Source: Lewinellaceae bacterium (GTDB lineage: Bacteria > Bacteroidota > Bacteroidia > Chitinophagales > Saprospiraceae). Taken from it: 64,000 bases of DNA. The stretch is from the NCBI GenBank assembly GCA_020636025.1, contig JACJYQ010000004.1, positions 496,001 through 560,000 on the forward strand, written 5' to 3'. The number at the start of each line of letters is the position of its first letter. Position 1 is the stretch's first letter. The notes below the pieces were generated by a model. That model saw only the letters and a list, made by a program, of their open reading frames with translations, made no database searches and was not told the origin of the DNA. Below, in pieces: positions 24,832-33,489 of the stretch. A program made the position numbers and the translations under genes.

Positions 24832-25746
24832 TTAGTTTTCGACTACCTCATAATCCAGTTTCCAGAGTTGGTAGGTTTCAATGATCAAGGTAAGTTTTTC
24901 TGCGTAGCTGCGGGCTGTAGCATATCCGGAAGATTTTAGGCCTTGTGCCCAGGCGGCATAGTATGGCAGTTCCGAGTGACCATACATCTTTTTTCCTGTA
25001 CTGTAAACTCCCCCAACCTGGTACCGTGGTATCATCCAGGAATAGCGTGTTTCTTTTAATAGCTGACTATGGCGTTTAAAGCTATGCTCAGGTTTTTCAT
25101 ACACCTCAAATCTGTCCCAGGCATAATCATCGCGCATTTGCATACAATCAATGGCCAGGGAATGAAAATTAAAATCATCATCCGTAATTCTGCCATCCTT
25201 TCTGAAACCTGGTCTGGCCCGGCATTTTATACCAAAATGATTGTTTCCCTTTAAAGCCAGGATACTCCTTCCTGCATCTGTTTCCAGCAAACCCTGGGCC
25301 AAGGTGATGGAAGCCGGTATTTTCGCCACCTGCATCTCCATGGCCGCCAGATTGCGAAATGCTTCAACATAGTTGAGGTAAGCCTTGATATTTGGATGGT
25401 AGCCGCGAGACATTTCACTGGTCAATTGCCGCTCAATTGAACTTCTGTCCCAATAATTGTTCTTATTTGTAAAACTAAAGCTTGCGGTACCCCTCCTTAA
25501 GGAATCTGCATAAAATGCTTCCAAGTGTTTACCGAATCTGGCACCGGCAATTTCAGCTCCGGTTTTAAAATTCTGTTTTAACTCATGAAATACCGGCAAT
25601 TCTGAAATCCCGTCGAGTTTTGCTTTGATATCATCATAATAAAATACCACAATGAGGCAGGGAATAACAATAATCAACAAAGCGTAAAAACTACCTTTGC
25701 CAAAAGAATAGAGGCATCCAGTTTCTTGTGTTGATGATTCCTGCAT
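24832..25746 (-). CDS. Glucosaminidase domain protein
   Basis: Envelope protein of 304 residues with one N-terminal membrane anchor (about 17-36) and a C-terminal glucosaminidase domain of the FlgJ/LytG class, which cleaves the glycan strands of peptidoglycan. The domain is marked by IPASITLAQGLLETDAGRS (catalytic glutamate in LLETDAG) and GNNHFGIKCR at about 155-185, and ends with the repeat-like HSQLLKETRYSWM and YATARSYAEKLTLIIETYQL. The first ATG is at 25746; four codons upstream is only a TTG. It is on the same strand as the preceding hypothetical and 125 bases away. Confidence 0.88.
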   Translation of the reverse strand: MQESSTQETGCLYSFGKGSFYALLIIVIPCLIVVFYYDDIKAKLDGISELPVFHELKQNFKTGAEIAGARFGKHLEAFYADSLRRGTASFSFTNKNNYWDRSSIERQLTSEMSRGYHPNIKAYLNYVEAFRNLAAMEMQVAKIPASITLAQGLLETDAGRSILALKGNNHFGIKCRARPGFRKDGRITDDDFNFHSLAIDCMQMRDDYAWDRFEVYEKPEHSFKRHSQLLKETRYSWMIPRYQVGGVYSTGKKMYGHSELPYYAAWAQGLKSSGYATARSYAEKLTLIIETYQLWKLDYEVVEN

Positions 25747-25776
25747 AAAAGGCGACAAATTTAAGCACTGATTTTA

Positions 25777-25835
25777 TCCCGAGGTAAACTCGGGACGCTG
25801 ATTACACAGATTTTTACCGCCCTTACGGGCGTTTT
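25777..25835. repeat. Two adjacent hairpins with an ACACAGATT word between them
   Basis: TCCCGAG at 25777-25783 pairs with CTCGGGA at 25789-25795, and CGCCC at 25818-25822 pairs with GGGCG at 25827-25831 before TTTT. Between them is GATTACACAGATTTTT, a word that recurs in several intergenic regions of this window. It sits between divergent genes, so it is not a simple terminator. Confidence 0.55.
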
Positions 25836-25878
25836 AACACCATCTTGCTAATTTGACAATTCGTTAGGTACAATTTAT

Positions 25879-26865
25879 ATGATATTTGATAACCACAATC
25901 GTCCTATTAATTACCTGCGGCTGGCAGTGACCGACCGTTGTAATTTGCGATGTAGCTACTGCATGCCAGAGCATGGACTGGACTGGTTATCAAGATCTGC
26001 TTTGTTGAGTTATGAGGAATTGCTGCGTCTTTGTCACATATTCGCCGGATTGGGGATTGATAAAGTCAGGATCACCGGTGGAGAACCATTTGTCCGGAAA
26101 GACCTCATAAAATTTTTGGATTCCCTTTCCAACATTGAAGGAATAAAGCAAATAAACCTTACTACAAACGGCGTAGCCAGCTTGCCTTTCATCCCGCGTT
26201 TGAAGGAATTGGGTATTCGATCTGTGAATCTCAGCTTAGACACATTGGATCGCGAACGCTTCTTTGAAATTACCAGAAGAGATGAACTGCCTGCTGTTTT
26301 AAAGACACTTGATGCACTGATTGAACAACAATTTCACGTGAAGATCAATGCGGTGGTATTGAATGGTAATAATGATGCGGATATCATACCCATGGCAGAG
26401 TTGACCAAAAATCTACCGGTTGATGTACGTTTTATTGAGGAAATGCCATTCAACGGAGGCGATCATGAGGCTACATCACCTGTTTGGGATCATCGAAAAA
26501 TATTGGAGCAACTCCAATCAAGCTGGCCCGACATTCAAAAACTTACAGACCCTCCAAATTCTACAGCTTTTCATTATCAAATACCTGGTTTTAAGGGGAA
26601 AATCGGCATAATTGCTGCCTGGACACGCAGCTTTTGCGGATCCTGCAACCGCATTCGACTGACTCCTCAAGGCATGCTCAAAACCTGCCTGTACGATAAC
26701 GGGGTTTTGAACATACGGGATGCAATTCGCTCGGGAAACAGCAACGATCAAATAGCAGAAAAGCTGATGATTGCATTCCGCAGTCGACACGAAAACGGAT
26801 GGGAGGCCGAGGCCGCCGCCAAAGCCGAAGGCAGCTTCGAATCCATGGCCATGATTGGAGGATAA
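25879..26865 (+). CDS. moaA: GTP 3',8-cyclase MoaA
   Basis: Radical-SAM enzyme of 328 residues that starts molybdenum cofactor synthesis by turning GTP into 3',8-cyclo-GTP. The SAM cluster motif CNLRCSYC is at about residues 21-28, with TGGEPFVRKDL following at about 60-70. The second, GTP-binding cluster is at CGSCNRIRLTPQGMLKTCL (about 254-272), and the protein ends with the conserved GG needed for activity. moeA begins 21 bases downstream. No moaC, moaD or moaE is present in the window. Confidence 0.97.
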   Translation: MIFDNHNRPINYLRLAVTDRCNLRCSYCMPEHGLDWLSRSALLSYEELLRLCHIFAGLGIDKVRITGGEPFVRKDLIKFLDSLSNIEGIKQINLTTNGVASLPFIPRLKELGIRSVNLSLDTLDRERFFEITRRDELPAVLKTLDALIEQQFHVKINAVVLNGNNDADIIPMAELTKNLPVDVRFIEEMPFNGGDHEATSPVWDHRKILEQLQSSWPDIQKLTDPPNSTAFHYQIPGFKGKIGIIAAWTRSFCGSCNRIRLTPQGMLKTCLYDNGVLNIRDAIRSGNSNDQIAEKLMIAFRSRHENGWEAEAAAKAEGSFESMAMIGG

Positions 26866-26886
26866 GCAATAGTAAAAAAGCAAACC

Positions 26887-28086
26887 ATGATCAGCGTAGA
26901 AGAAGCCTGGCAAATCATTCAATCCTGCAAACCCAATTACGGAGAAATATCAGTTCCTTTTGAGGATGCCCTTGGGCGTGTTCTGGCAGAAGACATCAGG
27001 GCAGATCGCGACCTTCCCCCATTTAATCGCGTAGCCATGGATGGTATAGCCATTCGGTATGATGATTATCTACGTGGAAATAGACATTATGCGGTATCTC
27101 AGGTTGTTGGCGCAGGCGATGCGCCTCCTGACAAGCTGGATAAAAATACCTGTTTTGAAATCATGACAGGAGCTTCCTTGCCGTCCTGTACCGACACCGT
27201 TGTCCCGTATGAGCATCTGAATGTGAAAGATGGCACAGCGGAGATACTTAAAGAAGTCACCCACAAGGGACAAAACATTCATTTCCAGGGAACAGATAAG
27301 AAATCAGGCACGCTGCTAATTAAACCTGGAATCCGCATTGGACCTGTAGAAATAAGTGTCGCAGCATCAGTTGGAAAATCCGGGATACTGGTGAAAAAGC
27401 TACCCAAAGTAGCCATTTTCTCTTCCGGGGATGAATTGGTAGACGTAGACAAAGTGCCACTACCCCACCAAATAAGACGCTCCAATAGCCATTTGATCCG
27501 GGCAGCTTTAAAACAAACAGGCATTGACACTGCAATGGTGCATCTGGCTGACAACAAGGAAAACATACAAGAAGCCTTGGAAATAGCTGTACAGGAAAAC
27601 GATATTTTGATTCTGAGTGGTGGAGTATCAATGGGTAAATATGATTACCTGCCTGAAGCGCTTGAATCTGTTGGTGTAAAAAAGCTATTTCATAAAGTAA
27701 AGCAAAGACCAGGAAAGCCTTTTTGGTTTGGCAGTTTTGGTGAACAGGGAGTGGTTTTTGCCTTGCCTGGCAACCCGGTTTCCACGCATTTTTGTTTGGT
27801 TCGATATGTTCTGCCCTGGCTAGAAGAAACATTAGGTAACCAATCCCGACCACCTATTTTGGCCGTTCTGGATGAAGATTTCACCTTTGAACCTCCCCTC
27901 CAATTGTACAAACAAGTGAAAATCTTTCAAAATGAAACGGCTCAACTAATGGCTAGATCCGTGGTAAACAAAGGATCCGGAGATTTTTCAAGTTTGCTCG
28001 AAGCAGATGGATTTCTGGAATTGCCGGCAGATCAGCAAGTGTTCAAAGCCGGGGAGAAATTCAGGTTTTGGGAGTTTAGACATTAA
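26887..28086 (+). CDS. moeA: Molybdopterin molybdenumtransferase MoeA
   Basis: Cytosolic enzyme of 399 residues that inserts molybdate into adenylylated molybdopterin. Family landmarks are DRDLPPFNRVAMDGIAI at about 39-55, FEIMTGASLPSCTDTVVPYE at about 94-113, the MoCF-type SSGDELV near 181-187, and LSGGVSMGKYDYLPEAL at about 242-258, then the KPFWFGSF and ALPGNPVS segment (about 281-301). Length and order are normal. It is coupled to moaA and ends at a hairpin-rich intergenic region. Confidence 0.96.
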   Translation: MISVEEAWQIIQSCKPNYGEISVPFEDALGRVLAEDIRADRDLPPFNRVAMDGIAIRYDDYLRGNRHYAVSQVVGAGDAPPDKLDKNTCFEIMTGASLPSCTDTVVPYEHLNVKDGTAEILKEVTHKGQNIHFQGTDKKSGTLLIKPGIRIGPVEISVAASVGKSGILVKKLPKVAIFSSGDELVDVDKVPLPHQIRRSNSHLIRAALKQTGIDTAMVHLADNKENIQEALEIAVQENDILILSGGVSMGKYDYLPEALESVGVKKLFHKVKQRPGKPFWFGSFGEQGVVFALPGNPVSTHFCLVRYVLPWLEETLGNQSRPPILAVLDEDFTFEPPLQLYKQVKIFQNETAQLMARSVVNKGSGDFSSLLEADGFLELPADQQVFKAGEKFRFWEFRH

Positions 28087-28104
28087 TTACCTAATGTAGA
28101 AAAC

Positions 28105-28380
28105 AGCCCTGAAAGGGCGGCATCCCAAAACAATGCGGCGAAGCCCATTGCATACATGACCCACAACAAAAAGCCCTGAAAGGGCGACATCTCACAACAA
28201 TGCGGCGAAGCCCATTGAATAAACAGCGCAAAACAAGGAGCCCTGAAGGGGCGATATCTCATCTAGAGCTAATCGAAATTGAAAAGAAGTATCGCCCCTT
28301 CAGGGCTCCTTGTTTTTGGCACTGCATAGGAAGTGCGGCACACTTCCCTTTGGGATTTTGCCCTTTCAGGGCTGATTTCT
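28105..28380. repeat. Cluster of AGCCCTGAAAGGGC-type hairpin repeats
   Basis: Two direct 46-base copies, 28105-28150 and 28172-28217 (three mismatches), each begin with the hairpin AGCCCTGAAAGGGC and contain CAATGCGGCGAAGCCCATTG. A 27-bp perfect inverted pair follows (28230-28256 with 28290-28316) carrying the related AGCCCTGAAGGGGCGAT. A further inverted copy, GCCCTTTCAGGGCT, is at 28360-28373, and GGAAGTG/CACTTCC forms another hairpin at 28329-28347. All lies between convergent moeA and the glycosyltransferase gene and fills the 301-base gap; no gene is seen in it. Confidence 0.9.
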
Positions 28381-28387
28381 ACTTCGT

Positions 28388-29575
28388 TCATGTAAATCCC
28401 GTAAAAAGTTTAGCTCTATTTGGCGTCCACTTATTATCCGACTTCAGCATCAAAAACAGAGGAACTAAAGTTCCCAAATAAAAGGCAAGCATAAAATCAA
28501 ACATCAAATAATGCATAAACAACGACTTGTCTTTTAACACCCAAAACACCTTTCGATACATAATAAGCATCACCAATTGTCTCATACACCAAAGGGCAAA
28601 AACGATCCAGGTCTCATATCCACAAATCAAAAGACCAACAAAAAGCGCATAGTGCAAAACGAGTGACAAGCTAATCACCGCCAACAAAATTTTATCTGTC
28701 ACTTTATACGCATTTCCAGCGCTCAAATGCCGTTTTTTTTGACGAAACCAGGCTTTCCAGCTGCTTTTCCCTTTGGAGTAAACAAAAGTCTCGGGGTGAT
28801 AAATACAACTCGTATTTTTAGAAGTAGCTGCGGCATTTACCAATAAATCATCGTCACCGGAGGCTATATGCAGGTGGGAGTCAAATCCTCCTGCTCTGGT
28901 ATATACCGATTTTCTAATGGCCAGGTTTCTTCCAACACCCATGTATGGGTTCCCCAATGTTGCCAAGGTGAAATACTGCATAGCCGTGGCAATGGTTTCG
29001 AATCGTGTCCATCTGTTTAACAAACCGGGTTCAGATGTATCCATAGGGGCAAAGCCAAGCACCATTTCTTTTTGCTGATCCAGGCTTAATGGGGCGAGCA
29101 TCCTGGAAATCCAGTGTTTGCTGACCGGCTGACAATCCGCATCGGTAAATAAGAGGAGGGCATACTCAGCTTTTTTAATGCCTTCAGCCAATGCCATTTT
29201 CTTTCCAGGGTGGTTTTTCGAATCAATACTCACAATTTTCAGTCTGCCATTTTCTAAAGCAAATTCCTGCAAAACTGCAAGTGTTTCATCTTCAGAGGCG
29301 TCATTTACCACAATCAATTCCCAGGGGCCTGAGTATTGCTGAGCCAGTATTCCGGGGAGATTCACGCGAATATTTGGGGCTTCATTTCTGGCGCAAATGA
29401 TCACAGTAACACCTGGTAAACTTATTGGGGGCTTATTTCCGGGCGCAGGCTTGATGGAAAATACATACCAAACCAATATGGCATAAAACACCTGTACAAG
29501 CGTGGCAAGCACAAAAAGCCATAGGAAAGCAGTAAAAATCAATTCTCTGGAAAAAATGCTCATGATTGCTGCCAT
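28388..29575 (-). CDS. Membrane glycosyltransferase family 2
   Basis: Processive-type glycosyltransferase of about 395 residues. One N-terminal membrane helix is followed by a GT-A domain: VTVIICARNEAPNI (about 50), VNDASEDETL, LFTDADCQPVSKHWI (the DxD-like metal site), GRNLAIRKSVYTRAGGFDSH, ASGDDDLLVN, and RQKKRHLSAGNAY. Three C-terminal helices follow. It likely adds sugars to a lipid or wall polymer. The exact start is uncertain: ATGs at 29575 and 29563 are both possible, and the frame is open to a GTG at 29596. It faces cmk head to head with about 40 bases between starts. Confidence 0.88.
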   Translation of the reverse strand: MAAIMSIFSRELIFTAFLWLFVLATLVQVFYAILVWYVFSIKPAPGNKPPISLPGVTVIICARNEAPNIRVNLPGILAQQYSGPWELIVVNDASEDETLAVLQEFALENGRLKIVSIDSKNHPGKKMALAEGIKKAEYALLLFTDADCQPVSKHWISRMLAPLSLDQQKEMVLGFAPMDTSEPGLLNRWTRFETIATAMQYFTLATLGNPYMGVGRNLAIRKSVYTRAGGFDSHLHIASGDDDLLVNAAATSKNTSCIYHPETFVYSKGKSSWKAWFRQKKRHLSAGNAYKVTDKILLAVISLSLVLHYALFVGLLICGYETWIVFALWCMRQLVMLIMYRKVFWVLKDKSLFMHYLMFDFMLAFYLGTLVPLFLMLKSDNKWTPNRAKLFTGFT

Positions 29576-29611
29576 AAAAGTAGCTCGATTTGCCACCTTT
29601 GCAGATCACTT

Positions 29612-30295
29612 ATGAAACGTATCATCATTGCCATCGACGGCCTGTCATCCTGTGGTAAAAGCACCCTGGCAAAAGACCTGGCCAAATCACTGCACTATGC
29701 CTATCTCGATTCCGGGGCTATGTACCGCGCAGTTACCCTGTATTTTCTTGACAATAATATTGATTATAACAACGCTGAAGCGGTAGTAAATGCGCTCGAC
29801 AATATTGAAATCCATTTTGAAAGAATAGACGGGCAAAATCGCACTTTTCTAAATGGGAAAGATGTGGAACGAGATATCCGGGAGATGCGAGTTAGCGAGC
29901 ACGTGAGTCCGGTCGCAGCCATCTCAAGCGTGCGTAGAGATATGGTAAAACAACAACAAGGGATGGGTAAACGAAGAGCAATTGTCGCGGATGGCAGGGA
30001 TATCGGCACCGTGGTTTTTCCAGACGCTGAGTTAAAAATATTCCTTATTGCCGATGCCGATGTACGTACCAGTAGAAGGCACCTGGAACTTGCTGCCAAG
30101 GGTATCGACGCCGAATGGGACGAGATACAAAATAATTTGCTTGAACGTGACCGCATTGATTCCAATCGAGCCGATAGTCCACTTCGACAGGCAGATGATG
30201 CCGTTGTGATAGACAACACACTTTTGTCGGAGGGTCAGCAATTGGAAAAGGCATTGGAACTGGCCAATCAAAAAATCTCTGAGGTTGACGCATGA
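29612..30295 (+). CDS. cmk: Cytidylate kinase
   Basis: Nucleotide kinase of 227 residues that phosphorylates CMP and dCMP. The P loop is AIDGLSSCGKST at about 6-17. The NMP-binding part contains YLDSGAMYRAVTLYFL (about 32-47), REMRVSEHVSPVAAISSVR, and VADGRDIGTVVFPDAELKIFL (about 127-147), with the lid-like RTSRRHLE. All family landmarks are in place. The last four bases overlap the start of the esterase gene (ATGA), so they are probably translationally coupled despite unrelated functions. Confidence 0.97.
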   Translation: MKRIIIAIDGLSSCGKSTLAKDLAKSLHYAYLDSGAMYRAVTLYFLDNNIDYNNAEAVVNALDNIEIHFERIDGQNRTFLNGKDVERDIREMRVSEHVSPVAAISSVRRDMVKQQQGMGKRRAIVADGRDIGTVVFPDAELKIFLIADADVRTSRRHLELAAKGIDAEWDEIQNNLLERDRIDSNRADSPLRQADDAVVIDNTLLSEGQQLEKALELANQKISEVDA

Positions 30296-31155
30296 AGTTT
30301 TTGAAAAAGCCGCTTGGTTTTTTATTTGGTCAGTCAAAAGCCGGCAACAGCGTGCAGGTGCAATCGCTGAATTTATTTTCAGAATACCTTGATCGCGACG
30401 TAATACTTGACATTTATCTGCCGCCGGGTTTTCAAAACAGAAAAAAAAATGGCTACCCATTCGTCCTTTTTAATGACGGACAGGATCTATGGCGGATGAA
30501 TCCTGTCATAACAGGTATTTTGGAAAATCTGTATACCCATAAAAAAATACCTCCCATTCTGGCAATTGGCGTCCATGCCTCCCAACAGAGAATGCGTGAA
30601 TATGGAACAGCAAGCCAGGCTGATTATAAAGGCCGGGGTGACAAAGCAGGTGTTTATGAATCATTCATTAAAGAAGAACTGCACCCCTATCTAAATCGTC
30701 AATTACCAATTTCAGACTCTTCGGAAGATGCCGCAATCGCCGGGTTTTCGCTTGGCGGCCTCTCTGCATTTGATATTGGCTGGTCAAATCCTGAGCTTTT
30801 TGGGAAGATCGGTGTTTTTTCAGGCGCACTCTGGTGGCGCTCCTCAGCAGTTCGCCCGGAAGATCCAGATGCAGACCGGATCATGCATGAAATCGTCAGG
30901 CAAACAAAAACCATCAGTCAAAAACAACGCTTCTGGTTTCAGTGCGGCACCCTGGACGAAACAGAAGACCGCAACAACAACGGCATTATCGATTCCATTG
31001 ATGACACGAAGGATCTAATAAAATGCCTGATTGATAAAGGAGTTAAGACTGGCTCTATCCGATATCTTGAAATTGAAAATGGTCATCACGATCCTATTAC
31101 CTGGGGGCATGTAATACCTGATTTTCTTGAGTGGAGTTTTAATAATGGTGAATGA
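30292..31155 (+). CDS. Alpha/beta-hydrolase esterase of the enterochelin-esterase type
   Basis: Cytosolic or periplasm-facing hydrolase of 287 residues without a clear signal peptide. The nucleophile elbow is AGFSLGGLSAFDIGW at about residues 150-164, the oxyanion region is PFVLFNDGQDLWR near 56-68, and the catalytic histidine is likely in ENGHHDPITWG at about 263-273, with an acidic residue in TLDETEDRNNNG. The pattern is that of Fes/IroE-like and esterase-D-like enzymes. Substrate unknown. It overlaps cmk by four bases. Confidence 0.85.
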   Translation: MKFLKKPLGFLFGQSKAGNSVQVQSLNLFSEYLDRDVILDIYLPPGFQNRKKNGYPFVLFNDGQDLWRMNPVITGILENLYTHKKIPPILAIGVHASQQRMREYGTASQADYKGRGDKAGVYESFIKEELHPYLNRQLPISDSSEDAAIAGFSLGGLSAFDIGWSNPELFGKIGVFSGALWWRSSAVRPEDPDADRIMHEIVRQTKTISQKQRFWFQCGTLDETEDRNNNGIIDSIDDTKDLIKCLIDKGVKTGSIRYLEIENGHHDPITWGHVIPDFLEWSFNNGE

Positions 31156-31233
31156 ACAATGAACAATGGACAATGGACAATGATTAATTTATATTGTTCA
31201 TTATTCATTGTTCATTATCCATTCACCATTAAT
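31143..31233. repeat. Heptamer repeat inverted pair (GAACAAT type)
   Basis: The left arm (31143-31185) reads as GAACAAT, GAACAAT, GGACAAT, GGACAAT in 7-base steps right at the esterase stop codon. The right arm (31194-31233) is its imperfect reverse complement, with GGATAAT, GAACAAT, GAATAAT, GAACAAT on the other strand. Together they can form a long imperfect hairpin before the thrS leader. Confidence 0.75.
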
Positions 31234-31242
31234 AATTCCCCT

Positions 31243-31250
31243 TAATTTTG
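31243..31250 (+). promoter_or_regulatory. Candidate -7 element for thrS
   Basis: TAATTTTG matches TAnnTTTG and would give a leader of about 80 bases containing small GC hairpins (for example GCCGTTCGTATGGC). The leader could be regulatory; no known riboswitch or T-box was recognised. Confidence 0.35.
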
Positions 31251-31335
31251 CGTTTCACTTTTACAAACCGCCCCCGCCGTTCGTATGGCGCACGGGCACC
31301 CGACCTTTGTATGGCCGGGCTAAAACACTTTTTTT

Positions 31336-33255
31336 ATGATTAACATCACATTTCCCGACGGTAACGTTCGTCAGTATGCCGCCGGATCCACCGCACTCGA
31401 CATTGCCAAAAGTATCAGCGAAGGCCTTGCCCGCGTGGTTTTATCAGCCTCTATCAATGGCGAAGTGCGCGACCTAAGCCGACCCATTAATTCGGACGCC
31501 AACATTGTTTTCCACAAATGGGATGACAAGGAAGGCAAACAAACCTACTGGCACTCCTCTGCCCACCTGCTTGCCGAGGCGCTGGAAAGTTTGTATCCAG
31601 GAACCAAATTTGGCATCGGACCTGCCATCGACAACGGATTTTATTACGACGTCGATACTGGCGACCGGGTGCTGACACCTGCCGATTTTACCAAAATTGA
31701 GCAAAAAATGATCGAACTGGCGCGCAACAAAAGCGAATACGTCAGAACAGAAGTTTCCAAGGCAGATGCCATCAAATTCTTTACCGAAAAGAATGATGAG
31801 TACAAACTCGAACTTATTGATGGCCTGGAAGATGGACAGATCACTTTTTACCAACAAGGCAACTTTGTGGATCTCTGCAAAGGGCCGCACATTCCCAACA
31901 CCGAGAATATCAAAGCGGTAAAGGTGCTGAACCTGGCAGGTGCTTACTGGCGTGGTGACATCAGTAGAAAACAGCTGACCAGAATCTACGCCATCACTTT
32001 CCCAAAACAGAAAGAGCTGGAGGAGTATCTGGTAAGACTGGAAGAAGCCAAAAAACGCGATCACCGCAAATTGGGTGCTGAACTTGAGCTGTTTATGTTT
32101 TCTGAAAAGGTTGGCCAGGGTCTTCCGCTTTGGCTTCCAAAAGGAACTGCGCTTCGTCAGCGACTGGAAGACTTCCTGAAAAAAGAACAGATAAAGCGGG
32201 GCTACCAGCCTGTGATCACACCACATATAGGCTCTAAAAACCTGTATGTCACCAGTGGTCACTGGGAGAAATACGGCGAAGATTCCTTTCAGCCAATTCT
32301 TACTCCGGCAAAAGATGAGATCTTTTTGCTGAAGCCTATGAACTGTCCGCATCACTGCGAAATATATGGTCATCGTCCACGCTCCTATCGTGAACTTCCT
32401 GTTCGTTTGGCGGAATTTGGGACTGTATATCGCTACGAAATGTCAGGCGAATTGCATGGCCTAACCCGCGTGCGCGGATTTACTCAGGATGATGCCCACA
32501 TTTTCTGTACACCCGAACAGGTTAAAGATGAGTTTTTGGGTGTTCTTGAACTTACTCGTTTTGTGTTGGCCAAGTTAGGATTTGATGATTATGTTGCCCA
32601 AATCAGCTTGCGAGACCCTGAAAATAAATCCAAATACATTGGAAGCGAAGAAAACTGGGTAAAAGCAGAACAAGCCATCATCGAGGCAGCCAAAGAAACC
32701 GGTCTGGAAACTGTTACCGAGCTCGGAGAGGCTGCTTTCTACGGTCCAAAGCTCGACTTTATGGTAAAAGATGCGCTGGGTCGTTCCTGGCAGCTGGGTA
32801 CCATTCAGGTGGATTACAACCTGCCAGAGCGCTTTGACCTGACCTATGTAGGCGCCGACAACCAGCCGCATCGACCGGTAATGATACACAGGGCGCCATT
32901 TGGCTCCATGGAGCGATTTACTGCGGTTTTGATTGAACATTGTGCCGGCAAATTCCCGCTCTGGCTATCGCCCGAACAATTTGCCATCCTACCGGTATCT
33001 GACAAGTTTATTGAGTATTCTTATCAGGTTAAACAAGCGCTTGAAGCCGAAGACCTGCGTGGTTTTGTGGACGATAGAAACGAAACCATTGGTCGAAAGA
33101 TTCGCGATAATGAATTAAAACGCATTCCTTTCCTCCTGATCATTGGCGAGAAAGAAGTGGAAGCTGGCACTGTAAGCGTACGCAAGCAGGGAGAAGGCGA
33201 TCAGGGAGCAGTATCCGTGGATGCATTTGCGGAGATGGTGAAAGAACTGCTTTAG
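31336..33255 (+). CDS. thrS: Threonyl-tRNA synthetase
   Basis: Class II aminoacyl-tRNA synthetase of 639 residues. Order: N-terminal TGS domain (1-60), editing/SAD domain with HSSAHLLAEAL (about 73-83) and VDLCKGPHI (about 178-186), catalytic domain with NCPHHCEIYGH (zinc-binding Cys and His, about 336-346), class II motif 3 in MIHRAPFGSMERF (about 515-527), and an anticodon-binding domain at the end (QFAILPVSDKF, RIPFLLIIGEKE). Full length. It ends next to a heptamer repeat and an intrinsic terminator. The infC-rpmI-rplT genes that often follow thrS are not here. Confidence 0.98.
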   Translation: MINITFPDGNVRQYAAGSTALDIAKSISEGLARVVLSASINGEVRDLSRPINSDANIVFHKWDDKEGKQTYWHSSAHLLAEALESLYPGTKFGIGPAIDNGFYYDVDTGDRVLTPADFTKIEQKMIELARNKSEYVRTEVSKADAIKFFTEKNDEYKLELIDGLEDGQITFYQQGNFVDLCKGPHIPNTENIKAVKVLNLAGAYWRGDISRKQLTRIYAITFPKQKELEEYLVRLEEAKKRDHRKLGAELELFMFSEKVGQGLPLWLPKGTALRQRLEDFLKKEQIKRGYQPVITPHIGSKNLYVTSGHWEKYGEDSFQPILTPAKDEIFLLKPMNCPHHCEIYGHRPRSYRELPVRLAEFGTVYRYEMSGELHGLTRVRGFTQDDAHIFCTPEQVKDEFLGVLELTRFVLAKLGFDDYVAQISLRDPENKSKYIGSEENWVKAEQAIIEAAKETGLETVTELGEAAFYGPKLDFMVKDALGRSWQLGTIQVDYNLPERFDLTYVGADNQPHRPVMIHRAPFGSMERFTAVLIEHCAGKFPLWLSPEQFAILPVSDKFIEYSYQVKQALEAEDLRGFVDDRNETIGRKIRDNELKRIPFLLIIGEKEVEAGTVSVRKQGEGDQGAVSVDAFAEMVKELL

Positions 33256-33292
33256 AGTGCGGAGTGTTGAGTGTTGAGTGTTGAGTGCGGAA
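33254..33292. repeat. Heptamer repeat island (GGAGTGT/TGAGTGT type) at the thrS stop
   Basis: Five or six 7-base words of the form (G/T)GAGTG(C/T) run from inside the thrS stop codon to 33292. The words match those upstream of the sterol-desaturase-like gene at 23708. Confidence 0.7.
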
Positions 33293-33304
33293 TTTAGAAA
33301 TTTT

Positions 33305-33342
33305 CGCCGCGCTTGTCTGATTGACGAACGCGGCGTTTTTTT
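33305..33342 (+). terminator. Intrinsic terminator of thrS
   Basis: CGCCGCG (33305-33311) pairs with CGCGGCG (33329-33335); after one mismatch TTGTC pairs with GACGA around the loop TGATT, followed by seven T. Its first 17 bases match the arms of the 36-bp inverted repeat at 4587-4754. Confidence 0.9.
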
Positions 33343-33404
33343 GAAATATGCCGGAATTAGCAGCCAACACTCATTTAATAGCCAAAACCTTTCAAGTAAT
33401 TTCC

Positions 33405-33436
33405 TTTGGATTTTCCATGAACAAACTCTACCTTTG
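33405..33436 (+). promoter_or_regulatory. Promoter of rplU
   Basis: TTTG at 33405-33408 and TACCTTTG at 33429-33436, 20 bases apart, match the Bacteroidota -33/-7 pattern. Transcription would begin shortly after 33440, about 50 bases before the rplU start. Confidence 0.65.
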
Positions 33437-33489
33437 CGAGCCTTTTCAAAGGAAAAGCATATTTTTCACATAATATTTTGATTATCAAC

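Noticed and set aside
28200..28481. A 93-codon frame across the hairpin cluster
   Set aside because: It is composed of the repeats themselves and runs into the 3' end of the glycosyltransferase gene on the other strand.
31251..31335. T-box or ribosomal-type regulatory leader before thrS
   Set aside because: Small GC hairpins are present but no T-box sequence or tRNA-like mimic could be identified.
33278..33481. A 67-codon frame between thrS and rplU
   Set aside because: It crosses the heptamer island, the terminator and the rplU promoter and has no protein-like features.
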